From: Dokdonella_A sp036518555 | GTDB lineage: Bacteria > Pseudomonadota > Gammaproteobacteria > Xanthomonadales > Rhodanobacteraceae | Length of the DNA stretch: 8,876 nucleotides | Assembly (NCBI RefSeq): GCF_036518555.1 | Contig: NZ_DATDMY010000271.1 | Span: 1 to 8,876 of the forward strand | Direction: 5' to 3' | Shown here: positions 1 to 7,284 of the stretch, one piece after another | Numbering within the stretch: position 1 is the stretch's first letter | How the letters are laid out: every line of letters begins with the position of its first letter | Made by a program: the position numbers and the translations under genes | Notes under the pieces: model-generated | Told to the model about the DNA's origin: nothing | The model's input: the letters and a program-made list of their open reading frames with translations, nothing else | The model's database searches: none

Positions 1-1
1 C

Positions 2-2389
2 AAGGCGGCCGTGCTCGGCGCCGGCGTCATGGGCGCGCAGATCGCCGCGCACCTCGCCAACGCCGACGTCGAGACGCTGCTGTTCGACCTGCCGGCGAAG
101 GACGGCGACAAGAACGGCATCGCGCTCAAGGCGATCGCGAATCTCGCCAAGCTCTCGCCCGCCCCGCTCGCCGAGACGTCGAAGGTCGGCGGCATCACGC
201 CGGCCAACTACGACGAGCACCTCGAGGCCCTGCGCGGTTGCGATCTCATCATCGAAGCGATCGCGGAACGGCTCGACTGGAAGCTCGACCTGTACAAGAA
301 GATTGCTCCGTATGTCTCTGATTCTGCGGTGCTTGCAAGCAACACGTCCGGCCTTTCGATCCATGCGCTCGCGGACGCGCTGCCGGCGTCGCTGCAACCA
401 CGCTTCAGCGGCATCCATTTCTTCAATCCGCCGCGCTACATGCACCTGGTCGAGCTGATCCCCGATCGGCGCACCGATCGCGGCGTGCTCGCGGGCCTCG
501 AGGCGTTCCTGACCACGACGCTCGGCAAGGGCGTCGTTCACGCGAAGGACACGCCGAATTTCATCGGCAACCGCATCGGCGTGTTTTCGATCCTCGCGAC
601 GATGCACCACACCGCGCAATACGGCCTCGGCTTCGACCTCGTCGACGCGCTGACCGGCCCCGCGATCGGCCGGCCGAAGAGCGCGACCTACCGCACGGCG
701 GACGTGGTCGGCCTCGACACGATGGCACACGTGATCAAGACGATGGCGGACACGCTGCCGGACGACCCGTGGCATGCGCATTTCCAGTCGCCGGCCTGGC
801 TGTCGGCGCTGATCGCCAAGGGCGCGCTCGGCCAGAAGACGGGTGCGGGCATCTACACCAAGCGCGGCAAGGACATCGTGGTATTGCGGCTCCCTCCGCA
901 AGAGCCCGGCCGTCCATGGCCGGACTTTTCAATGGAGCAAAGTTATTCCCCTTCCAGCGGCACCGTGTCGGATGAAGTCGCCGCGATCCTCGCGATCAGG
1001 AACCCCGCCGAGAAGTTCGCCCGGCTGCGCGCATCGTCCGATCCCCAGGCGCAGTTCCTGTGGGCGGTGTTCCGCGACCTGTTCCACTACTCCGCCTACC
1101 ACCTCGCCGACATCGCCGACACCGCGCGCGACGTCGACTTCGCGATCCGCTGGGGTTACGGCTGGAAGCTCGGTCCGTTCGAGACGTGGCAGACCGCGGG
1201 CTGGGCCGACGTCGCGAAGTGGATCGCCGACGACATCGCGGCTGGCAAGGCGATGAGTACGGCACCGTTGCCCGCGTGGGTCGGAAAGATCGATGGCGTG
1301 CATCACGCCGGCGGTTCGTATTCACCGCGTACGGGCAAGGACGAGCCGCGCTCGTCGCATCCCGTGTACGCGCGTCAGCTGTTCCCGGACGCGCTCGTCG
1401 GCGAGACGTTCGATACCGGTGCCACGCTGTGGGAGAACGACGGCGTGCGCCTGTGGCGACACGGCGACGAGCGCGTCGGCATCCTCTCGTTCAAGACCAA
1501 GATGAACACGGTCAACGACGCGGTACTCGACGGCATCCAGCAGGCGATCGGCTACGCCGAGAAGAATCTCGACGCGGTCGTGATCTGGCAGGACAGCGAC
1601 AAGGCGTTCTCCGCGGGTGCGGACCTCAAGGGCATGCTCGGCTTCGTGCAGGCCGGGCAGATGGATCGCCTCGAGACGATGATCGCGAACTTCCAGAAGA
1701 CGAGCATGCGCATCAAGTACGCGCTCGTGCCCGTCGTTGCCGCGGTGCGCGGCCTCGCACTCGGCGGCGGCTGCGAGTTCCAGATGCACTGCGCGCGCAC
1801 CGTTGCCGCGCTCGAAAGCTACATCGGCCTCGTCGAGGCCGGCGTAGGCCTGCTGCCGGCCGGCGGCGGCCTCAAGGAGATTGCGGTGCGCGCGTCGCAG
1901 CGCACGGCCGGCGGCGACGTGTTCCCCGAGATCAAGCGCATGTTCGAGGCGGTCGCGCAGGCGAAGACGTCCGGCAGTGCGTTCGAAGCGAAGGCGCTCG
2001 GCCTGCTGCGCCCGGACGACGTCGTCGTGTTCAACGGCTTCGAGCTGCTCCACGTCGCCAAGCAGGTCGCGGCCGCGATGGCCGAGTCGGGCTATCGCCC
2101 GCCGCTGCCGGCGAACGCGGTGACGGTCGCCGGCGACGTAGGCCTCGCGACGCTGAGGATGGCGCTGGTCAACATGCTCGAGGGACGCTTCATCTCGGCG
2201 CACGACGACGCCATCGCGACGCGCATCGGCGACGTGCTCTGCGGCGGCGCGATCGAACGCGGCTCGCAGGTCGACGAGCAGTGGCTGCTTGATCTCGAGC
2301 GCAGGCACTTCTTCGAGCTGGCGCAGATGCCGAAGACGCAGGAGCGCATCGCGCACACGCTGGCGACGGGCAAACCCTTGCGCAACTGA
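2..2389 (+). CDS. fadN: Bifunctional 3-hydroxyacyl-CoA dehydrogenase / enoyl-CoA hydratase, FadN type (5' partial)
   Basis: This enzyme hydrates trans-2-enoyl-CoA and oxidises the L-3-hydroxyacyl-CoA with NAD+ in cytoplasmic beta-oxidation. Residues are numbered from the GTG at 11. The frame is open to the window edge and the Rossmann strand begins before it, so that GTG is internal and probably fewer than about ten residues are missing. The dehydrogenase half comes first. It has an NAD-binding GAGVMG (3-8), the catalytic pair His136 and Glu148 in HFFNPPRYMHLVE, and NFIGNRIG opening the helical domain (183 on). A second 3HCDH C-terminal region lies at about 345-430. The enoyl-CoA hydratase domain covers about 485-680, with FSAGADL (533-539), GGGCE with Glu589, and Glu609; that 20-residue spacing matches the two catalytic glutamates of crotonases. 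Dehydrogenase-then-hydratase order is the reverse of E. coli FadB and matches B. subtilis FadN/YusL, which is also about 790 residues. The thiolase gene follows. The linker at about 296-318 is odd (see palindrome at 906-923). The family call is firm; exact chain-length preference cannot be read. Confidence 0.95.
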   Translation, partial: KAAVLGAGVMGAQIAAHLANADVETLLFDLPAKDGDKNGIALKAIANLAKLSPAPLAETSKVGGITPANYDEHLEALRGCDLIIEAIAERLDWKLDLYKKIAPYVSDSAVLASNTSGLSIHALADALPASLQPRFSGIHFFNPPRYMHLVELIPDRRTDRGVLAGLEAFLTTTLGKGVVHAKDTPNFIGNRIGVFSILATMHHTAQYGLGFDLVDALTGPAIGRPKSATYRTADVVGLDTMAHVIKTMADTLPDDPWHAHFQSPAWLSALIAKGALGQKTGAGIYTKRGKDIVVLRLPPQEPGRPWPDFSMEQSYSPSSGTVSDEVAAILAIRNPAEKFARLRASSDPQAQFLWAVFRDLFHYSAYHLADIADTARDVDFAIRWGYGWKLGPFETWQTAGWADVAKWIADDIAAGKAMSTAPLPAWVGKIDGVHHAGGSYSPRTGKDEPRSSHPVYARQLFPDALVGETFDTGATLWENDGVRLWRHGDERVGILSFKTKMNTVNDAVLDGIQQAIGYAEKNLDAVVIWQDSDKAFSAGADLKGMLGFVQAGQMDRLETMIANFQKTSMRIKYALVPVVAAVRGLALGGGCEFQMHCARTVAALESYIGLVEAGVGLLPAGGGLKEIAVRASQRTAGGDVFPEIKRMFEAVAQAKTSGSAFEAKALGLLRPDDVVVFNGFELLHVAKQVAAAMAESGYRPPLPANAVTVAGDVGLATLRMALVNMLEGRFISAHDDAIATRIGDVLCGGAIERGSQVDEQWLLDLERRHFFELAQMPKTQERIAHTLATGKPLRN
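906..923 (+). repeat. Palindrome inside fadN linker
   Basis: There is an inverted repeat with perfect 6-bp arms, CCGGCC (906-911) and GGCCGG (918-923), around a GTCCAT loop that includes the NcoI-type palindrome CCATGG. It lies in the coding frame of fadN in the linker after the first dehydrogenase C-terminal domain (residues 299-305). The codons just after it, TTT TCA ATG GAG CAA AGT TAT, are AT-rich and unlike the rest of the gene. From memory, family members have a shorter linker here, so this may be an in-frame insertion of a small palindromic element. The palindrome is seen directly; the insertion is inferred. Confidence 0.45.
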
Positions 2390-2394
2390 GTCGA

Positions 2395-2420
2395 CATCGG
2401 CCCGGCGCACGCCGGGATCC
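2395..2420 (-). repeat. REP-like palindromic repeat, copy A (inverted)
   Basis: This 26-nt unit, read on the minus strand, begins GGAT and contains a CCCGGC/GCCGGG stem with a 4-nt loop. It starts six bases after the fadN stop codon. It matches copy B (2449-2474, opposite strand) at 20 of 26 positions. Two of the six differences are compensatory at the base of the stem (C-G here, T-A in copy B). Its position and shape suit an intergenic REP-like element. It could also act as a weak transcript-end hairpin for fadN, but no T-run follows. Confidence 0.6.
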
Positions 2421-2448
2421 AATCGGCCTTACTGACGCAACGACGACC

Positions 2449-2474
2449 GGATTCCGGCTCGCGCCGGAGCGACG
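2449..2474 (+). repeat. REP-like palindromic repeat, copy B
   Basis: This 26-nt unit begins GGATTCCGGC and has a TCCGGC/GCCGGA stem (2453-2458 with 2463-2468) around TCGC. It is the partner of copy A in opposite orientation, 28 bp away, so the two units could also pair with each other. Read from the minus strand the copy translates as APARAGI, which resembles the VIPAKAGIQ-type string produced by dispersed intergenic repeats in many proteobacteria. That link is from memory. Genome-wide copy number would settle it. Confidence 0.6.
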
Positions 2475-2487
2475 AAAACGATAACGA

Positions 2488-2510
2488 GCGCAGCACCGAA
2501 GGTGCTGCGC
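2488..2510 (+). promoter_or_regulatory. Perfect 10-bp hairpin abutting the fadA ribosome binding site
   Basis: The arms GCGCAGCACC (2488-2497) and GGTGCTGCGC (2501-2510) are perfectly complementary and enclose a GAA triloop. The next base (2511) begins GGGAG, the fadA Shine-Dalgarno. There is no T-run, so it is not a typical intrinsic terminator. It may stabilise the downstream transcript end or set thiolase translation relative to fadN. The stem itself does not include the Shine-Dalgarno. The structure is seen directly; the function is inferred. Confidence 0.6.
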
Positions 2511-2515
2511 GGGAG
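2511..2515 (+). promoter_or_regulatory. Ribosome binding site of fadA
   Basis: GGGAG lies six bases before the ATG at 2522, a good Shine-Dalgarno with normal spacing. It fixes the thiolase start. It is directly joined to the upstream hairpin at 2488-2510. Confidence 0.7.
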
Positions 2516-2521
2516 AACACC

Positions 2522-3718
<1,197 letters not shown>

Positions 3719-3754
3719 CCGACTGGAGGCCTGGGCGGAAACCGCGCAGCGGCA

Positions 3755-4297
3755 CTACTCCTTCAGTGCCGCGGCCGCCGCATCGACACCGTGCGCAGCG
3801 GAGAACGCCTGTTCCGCGCCCGGGCCGGCAGGCGTCCTGTACTCGGTGAGGACGCGCCAGCGCCCATCCTCGAGGCGCACGATCGCGTGGAAGCGGCTGA
3901 AGATCGTGCGCGCTTCCTTGCCGGACTCGGAGATCGTCGTGCGGATCAGTCCACGCTCGGAACCGTATCGGCCATCGGTCATGCGCTCGTCGAAGCGCAC
4001 CTCGAGCGCAAGTCGCGTGCCGGCCTGCTTCAACTCGCGCATGACCTTGGTCGAATCCTCGACGTAGGCGTCGTGGCCAAGGAAGTGCGGCTTGCCCTGC
4101 TGCACCATCACGAAGTCTTTCGAGCGCACGCCGAGCCAGGTCGCGTCGTCGAAACTGCCGACGCCGCGCACGAACGGCCCCCAGATATCGCGATTGACCT
4201 GTTGCAGTGCCTGGACCTGCGCGGGTGTCGCGTGCGCGGCCGACATCGCGACGAGCAAGGGCGTCGCGCAGACGGCGAGGAACATGCGTGGCGTCAT
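3755..4297 (-). CDS. Secreted NTF2-like (SnoaL/DUF4440-type) protein
   Basis: This is a 180-residue exported protein of unknown function. The start MTPRMFLAV gives a clean signal peptide with probable cleavage after Ala-His-Ala (residue 23), which places the mature protein in the periplasm. An alternative ATG five codons in (4285) is also possible. The open frame continues upstream to 4579, but that extension is Arg/Ser/Pro-rich and would bury the signal peptide, so I rejected it. The mature part (about 30-155) has the rhythm of an NTF2-like cone fold: an N-terminal helix, then FVMVQQGKPHFLGHDAYVED, then alternating strands ending IVRLEDGRWRVLTEYRTP. Domains of this kind bind small ligands or act as enzymes, and the sequence does not tell which. 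The C-terminal tail (from 160) is Ala-rich. It is convergent with fadA, with no clear terminator between them. The fold call is by pattern only. Confidence 0.8.
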   Translation of the reverse strand: MTPRMFLAVCATPLLVAMSAAHATPAQVQALQQVNRDIWGPFVRGVGSFDDATWLGVRSKDFVMVQQGKPHFLGHDAYVEDSTKVMRELKQAGTRLALEVRFDERMTDGRYGSERGLIRTTISESGKEARTIFSRFHAIVRLEDGRWRVLTEYRTPAGPGAEQAFSAAHGVDAAAAALKE

Positions 4298-4617
4298 GAT
4301 GGGCACCTGGCAGAAGTGGACGACGACGTATGGCGTGCCCCGCTCGGTCGCGCAACACGTTCGCGGCGGTGCGTGTGCGCGATCCGCCGGACCGTGGGCG
4401 GGCCGCTTGCTCCGTCGTCGCGCCGGGCTCGCCATCGTTGCCGAGCACGACGCCCTAGCCGATCGGAACCCGCTGAGCGGGAATTCGGGCGCGGGCTTGA
4501 TGGAATGGCTCCAGCCGCCGTACTGCATTGACGTCCGCGCATCGAACAGTGCGGCCGTGGATGGCCGCCGGCGGACCACGCGAAGACGAGGCCTTCAGCC
4601 TTTCGGCACGTCGTCGA
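4298..4617. other. 320-bp gap without a supported gene
   Basis: This stretch lies between two minus-strand genes. Open frames cross it, but they are Arg/Ala-rich and look like high-GC shadows. It should hold the promoter of the NTF2-like gene. The best minus-strand candidate I see is TTGCGC, 17 bases, then CATACG, with only half-matches to consensus in each box. It also contains a small hairpin at 4469-4481 and the palindrome CCGCCGGCGG near 4564-4575. No strong terminator follows the lipoprotein gene. Confidence 0.5.
4469..4481. repeat. Small hairpin, possibly a degenerate REP-like unit
   Basis: CCCGC (4469-4473) and GCGGG (4477-4481) pair around TGA. On the minus strand it is flanked by ATTCCCGC and GCGGGTTCC, a layout like that of the 26-nt units at 2395-2474 but with a shorter loop and little direct identity. 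It could be an unrelated hairpin. Confidence 0.3.
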
Positions 4618-5550
4618 TCATTGCGATGCGGGAGGGAATGCGGAGGATTCCAGCCCGACCTGCAGCCAGCCGAGGTTGATGCCGATGCGTGTCGCTTGCG
4701 GATTCGCCCAGGCATATGCGAGCGTGCGACCGCTCGCGTCCTCGACGACCGACAGCTTGAGCACCGGCACGTTGCCGTCGCGATACGTGAGTCGTTCGAG
4801 CACGAGTGAATAGCCCGACGCACGTCCGTCGCGGTAGGCGAGCGCATACCGACTGCCTTCGTTGCCGAGCGCGACCTTGCGGTCCATGTGCCAGTCGGCA
4901 CTGTCGGCGGCCGCGGCCGGACCGGCGCCGTTGAGCGCGGCCCATCCCGCGAACCGCTGCACGCGTCGCAGATCCTCGCGAGCTTCGGCACCGCGCGCCT
5001 GGTCGACGTACAAGCGCACGCGCAACCACTCGCCGTCGGACTCGACGGCGATCGGCAGCAGCGCGGCCTCCGACCCGATGCCGGGTGCGAGCACGGCGCA
5101 TGCATTCGCGTCCGCCGAGAACACGCGCCCCTGCGTGCCGCCGCGGCTGCGCAGCGAGCACGCGTCCAGAGGTGCCCATTGCGCGTCGTCGAAGTCCTTG
5201 CCGAGGCCCGGCTGAGCGACGGTCGCCCGGTGGGGAACCCAGGCGACCTGCCCGTCCGCGGCCGTAGTCCGCCGCAGCGCCCACGAAGCCTGCAGGGGCG
5301 TCGAGACGTCGAGGCGCACGCGCCAGACGGTCCAGTCCTCGCGCGGCGTGCCTTCGATGGTCACGCGTACATGGGGAGGTGCGACCTGCGATGGATTCTC
5401 GCGCGCGGTCCAGACCTGCTCGTGGTTGTCGTAGTCACCCTGTAAGGAAGACGCGACCGGCACTGCGCTGCCCGATGCCGGGCGACCGATCGTCTGGCAG
5501 GCAGCGGACGCCAGTGCGAGCAACGCGACGAGCAAGCATCGAAAGTCCAT
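4618..5550 (-). CDS. Predicted lipoprotein, faint CpcT/CpeT-like resemblance
   Basis: This is a 310-residue exported protein that I do not firmly recognise. The start MDFRCLLVALLALASAAC gives an n-region, a hydrophobic core and a permissive lipobox ending at Cys18. Gln follows Cys18, so outer-membrane sorting is expected if it is lipidated. AGG lies a few bases before this ATG. The frame runs upstream to 5832, but that extension precedes the signal and is not believable. LQGDYDNHEQVW (36-47), a Cys131/Cys151 pair and LYVDQARG (180-187) recall pieces of the CpcT/CpeT (DUF1001) family. That family includes phycobilin lyases of cyanobacteria and many uncharacterised lipoprotein relatives elsewhere. 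The order and spacing do not fit cleanly, so the link is tentative. The C-terminal third (about 218-300) looks beta-rich, with YALAYRDGRASGYSLVLERL. No bilin-related gene is nearby. The gene is divergent from the membrane protein at 5654. Confidence 0.75.
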   Translation of the reverse strand: MDFRCLLVALLALASAACQTIGRPASGSAVPVASSLQGDYDNHEQVWTARENPSQVAPPHVRVTIEGTPREDWTVWRVRLDVSTPLQASWALRRTTAADGQVAWVPHRATVAQPGLGKDFDDAQWAPLDACSLRSRGGTQGRVFSADANACAVLAPGIGSEAALLPIAVESDGEWLRVRLYVDQARGAEAREDLRRVQRFAGWAALNGAGPAAAADSADWHMDRKVALGNEGSRYALAYRDGRASGYSLVLERLTYRDGNVPVLKLSVVEDASGRTLAYAWANPQATRIGINLGWLQVGLESSAFPPASQ

Positions 5551-5624
5551 TCGCCTAGCATAGCAGCCGCGACCAGCGCGGCGATTCGGCGACGGACGGC
5601 GCATCGCGCATTCGCGCTGCTGGG

Positions 5625-5630
5625 TATAGT
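5625..5630 (+). promoter_or_regulatory. Putative -10 box (TATAGT) for the membrane protein gene
   Basis: TATAGT matches the sigma-70 -10 consensus at five of six bases and stands out in GC-rich surroundings, 23 bases before the ATG at 5654. No good -35 is seen at 16-18 bp. A start near 5637 would give a leader of about 17 nt. It lies in the 103-bp divergent gap. Confidence 0.4.
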
Positions 5631-5653
5631 GCGCGCACGTCCCCGGGGGTGGC

Positions 5654-6073
5654 ATGACGACCGAGATCCAACGCGCCGACGTCCGCCTGCGCCGCGTCAC
5701 CGCGATCGTGCTCGCGCTGGCCGTGGTCGCGGCGGTGGCGATCGTGTTCTTCATGCAGCGTTGGCTGACCGAACGCGCGATCGCAACCTCGACCGAGGCG
5801 CTCGTCGTGCAGATGCGCCACTGGATCGGCATCGCCGCCGCGTCGAGCGCGACCTGCCTGCTGGCGCTCGCGATCCACGCGCTGCGGCGCGCCCGCGCGG
5901 CGGCAGCGCAGCGGCGCTGGCCGATCGCGGAGGCGCGCGTGTTGCGCGATACGCCGGTGCTTCAGGGCACGGCGGCGCTGCGCGTGGCGCGCATGCTCAA
6001 GCTGCTCTCGCTGCTCCTGTTCGTATTCGCGGCGGCGACGCTCGCGCTGAGCTGGCGCCTGTTCGGCGTGTAA
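5654..6073 (+). CDS. Small three-helix inner-membrane protein
   Basis: This is a 139-residue integral membrane protein of unknown function. Hydrophobic helices lie at about 15-35, 57-77 and 115-134. The basic stretches RLRR (11-14), RRARAAAAQRR (78-88) and RVARMLK (110-116) suggest by the positive-inside rule a cytoplasmic N-terminus and a cytoplasmic loop between helices 2 and 3. The loop between helices 1 and 2 (about 36-56) would then be periplasmic. The cytoplasmic loop includes RWPIAEARVLRDTPVLQG, a semi-conserved-looking segment that may be the functional part. GGGGGTGG just before the ATG serves as a Shine-Dalgarno, though slightly close. It is transcribed alone, divergent from the lipoprotein gene and ending 13 bp from the oppositely oriented PLP-enzyme gene. 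Codon use matches its neighbours. Confidence 0.75.
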   Translation: MTTEIQRADVRLRRVTAIVLALAVVAAVAIVFFMQRWLTERAIATSTEALVVQMRHWIGIAAASSATCLLALAIHALRRARAAAAQRRWPIAEARVLRDTPVLQGTAALRVARMLKLLSLLLFVFAAATLALSWRLFGV

Positions 6074-6086
6074 AAGGCCTCTGACG

Positions 6087-7253
6087 CTACAAGCGCTGCA
6101 GCGCCGCCTCGAGATCGGCGACGAGCACGTCGGGCTCTTCCAGGCCGATCGACAGCCGGACGTGATTGAGCGGCACGCCGTGCGGCGGCCGCAGCGCGGC
6201 GTCGCGCGGGAATACCGCGCAAACGGGAAACACGAGCGATTCGTAGCCGCCCCACGACACGGTCATGAGAAAGCGCGTGAGTCCATCGCAGAAACGCTCG
6301 ACGGCAGCGATCTCGTCGGTCGCGAGCTCGACCGTGAGCAGGCCGCTCGCCCCGTTCAGTTGCCGCTCCGTCAGGCCGAGCTGCGCATTGGCGGACGCGC
6401 GCGGCGAATACACGCGGCGCACGCGCGGATGCGCTTCGAGGTAGGCGAGCACGGTCGCGGTCGTCGCGGCGATGCGCTGCATGCGGATCGGCAGCGTGCG
6501 CAGGCCGCGGATCATGAGCCAGGCGTCGTGCGGCGACAGGATTGCGCCGAACGTCATGTACGGCCCGCGGAACACGTCGCGGATGAGCCCGGCGCTGCCG
6601 CACAGCGCGCCTGCGACGACGTCGCTGTGGCCGTTGAGGTTCTTCGTCGCCGAGTGCGCGACGAGATCGATCCCCAACGCGATCGGCGACTGGTTCAGCG
6701 GCGTCGCGTGGCTGTTGTCGCACAACGTGCGGATGCCGCGCGCACGCGCGAGAGCGGCCACCGCGGCGAGGTCCTGCTGCTCGAACGTCATCGAGTTCGG
6801 GCTTTCGAGCACGATCAGGCGCGTGCGGTCGGTCAGCGCGGCCTCGAAGTTCGCGGCGTCGGTGCCGTCGACGAACGTCGCGGTGACGCCGAAGCGGCCG
6901 AGCAGATCCTTGAGCACCGCGCGCGTCCAGCTGTACGGCCGCGCGACGCACACGACGTGGTCGCCGCCGGACACGCAGGCCACGACGCCGGCGGAGATCG
7001 CGGCGGCGCCACTGCCGAACATGAGGCAATCCTCGGTGCCTTCGAGCGCAGCGACCTTGCGCCGGAGGATCTCCACGGTCGGGTTGTTGCCGCGCGTATA
7101 GACGTGCTCGCCGAGTTCGTCGCGGAAGCCCGCGCGCATCGCCGCCACGCTCGGGAACGCGAAGATGGACGATTGCACGATCGGCGGCGCGACCGCGCCG
7201 AAATACCGCTCGCGATCCTCGCCGAGCTGGTTCAGGATGTAGCTGAGATCCAT
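6087..7253 (-). CDS. Cys/Met-metabolism PLP-dependent enzyme (cystathionine synthase/lyase family)
   Basis: This is a 388-residue cytoplasmic fold-type I PLP enzyme of the Cys/Met metabolism family (cystathionine gamma-synthase, beta-/gamma-lyase, O-acylhomoserine sulfhydrylase). Cofactor residues visible are Tyr52 and Arg54 in YTRGNNPT, Ser81/Gly82 in the phosphate loop, Tyr107 stacking, Asp179 in DNSHATP, Ser201/Thr203 and the Schiff-base Lys204 in SATKNLNGHSD. Arg366 in VRLSIGLE is the usual carboxylate binder. The length is typical. Several motifs are non-standard: GSGAAAIS instead of SSGMAAIS, ESPNSM instead of ETPTNP, Asn instead of Tyr after the Schiff-base lysine, and SWGGYESL near 333. 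From memory these variants resemble enzymes common in Bacteroidota, so reaction specificity is uncertain and transfer is possible. It starts 31 bp downstream of the DUF11 gene on the same strand, has no strong Shine-Dalgarno, and is probably co-transcribed with it. No methionine or cysteine gene is adjacent. Confidence 0.9.
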   Translation of the reverse strand: MDLSYILNQLGEDRERYFGAVAPPIVQSSIFAFPSVAAMRAGFRDELGEHVYTRGNNPTVEILRRKVAALEGTEDCLMFGSGAAAISAGVVACVSGGDHVVCVARPYSWTRAVLKDLLGRFGVTATFVDGTDAANFEAALTDRTRLIVLESPNSMTFEQQDLAAVAALARARGIRTLCDNSHATPLNQSPIALGIDLVAHSATKNLNGHSDVVAGALCGSAGLIRDVFRGPYMTFGAILSPHDAWLMIRGLRTLPIRMQRIAATTATVLAYLEAHPRVRRVYSPRASANAQLGLTERQLNGASGLLTVELATDEIAAVERFCDGLTRFLMTVSWGGYESLVFPVCAVFPRDAALRPPHGVPLNHVRLSIGLEEPDVLVADLEAALQRL

Positions 7254-7284
7254 GCGCGGGCAGATCGATGCGGCGAGGGATCGG

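Noticed and set aside
1060..2292. 410-codon plus-strand open frame in another frame of fadN
   Set aside because: Very Arg-rich with no domain; the overlapping fadN frame carries the crotonase and dehydrogenase motifs.
1322..2422. 366-codon minus-strand open frame antisense to fadN
   Set aside because: Composition is that of a codon-position shadow. Only its first residues cross the intergenic repeat.
3719..3754. Possible shared terminator between the convergent fadA and NTF2-like genes
   Set aside because: I see no convincing stem with a T-run in the 36-bp gap.
4298..4579. N-terminal extension of the NTF2-like frame, or a separate small gene in the 320-bp gap
   Set aside because: The residues are Arg/Ser/Pro-rich, show no motif and would bury the signal peptide; no ribosome binding site supports an upstream start.
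5551..5832. N-terminal extension of the lipoprotein frame
   Set aside because: It would place about 94 residues before a clear export signal and overlap the divergent membrane-protein gene.
6074..6086. Possible bidirectional terminator between the convergent membrane-protein and PLP-enzyme genes
   Set aside because: Only 13 bp with AGGCCT as a short palindrome; too little to form a terminator stem.
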